Of a DNA stretch of 6,905 nucleotides, positions 5,994 through 6,905 are shown piece after piece (position 1 is the stretch's first letter; each line of letters opens with the position of its first letter). A program made the position numbers and the translations under genes. The DNA is from Planctomycetota bacterium (GTDB lineage: Bacteria > Planctomycetota > Phycisphaerae > FEN-1346 > JAACEH01): assembly GCA_016935955.1 (NCBI GenBank), contig JAFGPY010000026.1, forward strand, positions 1 through 6,905. The letters run 5' to 3'. The notes under the pieces were generated by a model. That model was given only the letters and a program-made list of their open reading frames with translations, was not told the origin of the DNA and made no database searches.

Positions 5994-6905
5994 GGTCCAC
6001 GGCTCGCGCATGGCGCGGGAGCGGAACCGGTTGGCCTCGTCGTCGTTGACGAACTCCTCTTTGGCCGGGTCGAACTTCATGTCGCGCTTGAGCCACATGC
6101 AGATATTGGCGGCGTGCACGGTGGACATGGAGCGGTGCATCATGACGGGGTTGGCCACGGTCAGGCGTCGCGACTTGACGCAGTCGAAGAAGTTCCGGAC
6201 GTGGCTCATCGGTCGTTGCGTGCGGGCCTGGTAGTCGCGGACGAGCTTGTGGAAGTCGGCCATCCAGGCGGGGTTGGAGACGTCGGGCCTGGAGTAGCCG
6301 TCGGCGATGGCGACCCAGCCGTCGGGGCCCTCGTAGCGGACGCCGCAGGAGCCGTGCCAGATCTTCGCGTCCATGTCCCGCTCCAGGACCATCTTGATGC
6401 CGTTGGCGAAGGTCACCACCATGCCGTCGCCGCTGTCGTTGTTGACATACTTGTACTCGACCGGCGAGGTCTCCCACAGTCCCAGCGCGACCTGGCATTG
6501 GGCGAAGGTGTGGGCGCCCCACTCGCCGATGCAGCTCGTGTGGAAATCGTAGTGGTTGCGCCAGTCACCCTGGCAATAAGCGGCGTTATAGGGCCGCCAG
6601 GGACACGGGCCCAGCCAGGCGTCCCAGTCCATGTCCTCCTTTGGGGGCAGGGGCTGCTCGGGCAGCCAGTCGTGGCGCATCTCCGCGGCGTCCCAGGGCG
6701 CGATGTGCGCCCGGACGGTGTGGACCTTGCCGAGGTAGCCGAGGCGCAGCAGCTCGTTGGCGAAGGTGAAGTTCTCCTCGCTGAGCCGCTGGATGCCAGA
6801 CTGGTAGACCCGCCGGTAGCGCCGGGCAGTCTGGACGACGCCCTGGCCTTCCGCGATCGTCATGGCCGAGGGCTTCTCGGAGTAGACGTCCTTGCCCGCC
6901 CGCAT
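5988..6905 (-). CDS. Gfo/Idh/MocA family oxidoreductase, 5' end cut by window
   Basis: 305 residues are visible and the frame is open to the window edge; the Met at the edge is probably internal (an 'MRAGKDVYSEKP' context), so the N-terminal Rossmann NAD(P)-binding fold and any export signal lie outside. The fragment begins at the family's hallmark: GKDVYSEKP (4-12), equivalent to the GKHVxCEKP motif whose Lys contacts cofactor and substrate. It continues through the helix that follows and the C-terminal alpha/beta substrate domain: DWDAWLGPCPWRPYN (93-107) and a WGAH (129-132) segment, characteristic of the large bacterial sugar and glycoside subgroup, where the His is usually catalytic or substrate-binding. 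The family interconverts hydroxyl and keto groups on sugars, inositols or glycosides using NAD(P). The specific substrate cannot be read from sequence. Located immediately upstream of the HEAT-repeat gene. Confidence 0.9.
   Translation of the reverse strand: MRAGKDVYSEKPSAMTIAEGQGVVQTARRYRRVYQSGIQRLSEENFTFANELLRLGYLGKVHTVRAHIAPWDAAEMRHDWLPEQPLPPKEDMDWDAWLGPCPWRPYNAAYCQGDWRNHYDFHTSCIGEWGAHTFAQCQVALGLWETSPVEYKYVNNDSGDGMVVTFANGIKMVLERDMDAKIWHGSCGVRYEGPDGWVAIADGYSRPDVSNPAWMADFHKLVRDYQARTQRPMSHVRNFFDCVKSRRLTVANPVMMHRSMSTVHAANICMWLKRDMKFDPAKEEFVNDDEANRFRSRAMREPWTI

Overview
The window looks like a chromosomal segment of a high-GC bacterium, most likely a member of the Planctomycetota (Phycisphaerae-like). 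This is an inference. It rests on a large secreted beta-helix protein carrying the 'DFHL...SPCIDAGDPNSP...NMGAYG' signature and a WAYFPGK-type N-terminal domain, on a Gfo/Idh/MocA oxidoreductase paired with an exported HEAT-repeat protein, and on a GC-rich REP-like intergenic element. No rRNA or tRNA gene, CRISPR array, transposase or integrase is visible.

Layout. Positions 1-550 hold no convincing gene. They contain two tandem 108-bp repeat units (75-290, plus a 15-nt start of a third), each with a strong imperfect hairpin, followed by a leader with an unusually complete Shine-Dalgarno match next to a six-codon ORF. At 551-1132 (+) lies a small protein that reads as a T4 gp19-type tail-tube domain behind an N-terminal signal or anchor segment. 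It converges, with only 8 bp between stop codons, on an 880-residue secreted beta-helix protein (1141-3783, -). That gene has its own extended -10 promoter near 3834-3841. Upstream of the promoter is an intrinsic terminator (about 3921-3963) that closes a second minus-strand unit: a 5'-truncated Gfo/Idh/MocA oxidoreductase (5988-6905) followed 43 bp later by an exported HEAT-repeat protein (3986-5944).

How the parts may work together. The oxidoreductase/HEAT pair is a plausible sugar- or glycoside-related transcription unit, a guess from family context. The beta-helix protein is a separately transcribed exported protein of unknown ligand. The gp19-like protein has no tail, sheath, baseplate or AAA+ ATPase gene near it in this window and carries an export signal, so it is unlikely to be an ordinary prophage part. 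It is the most unusual item here.
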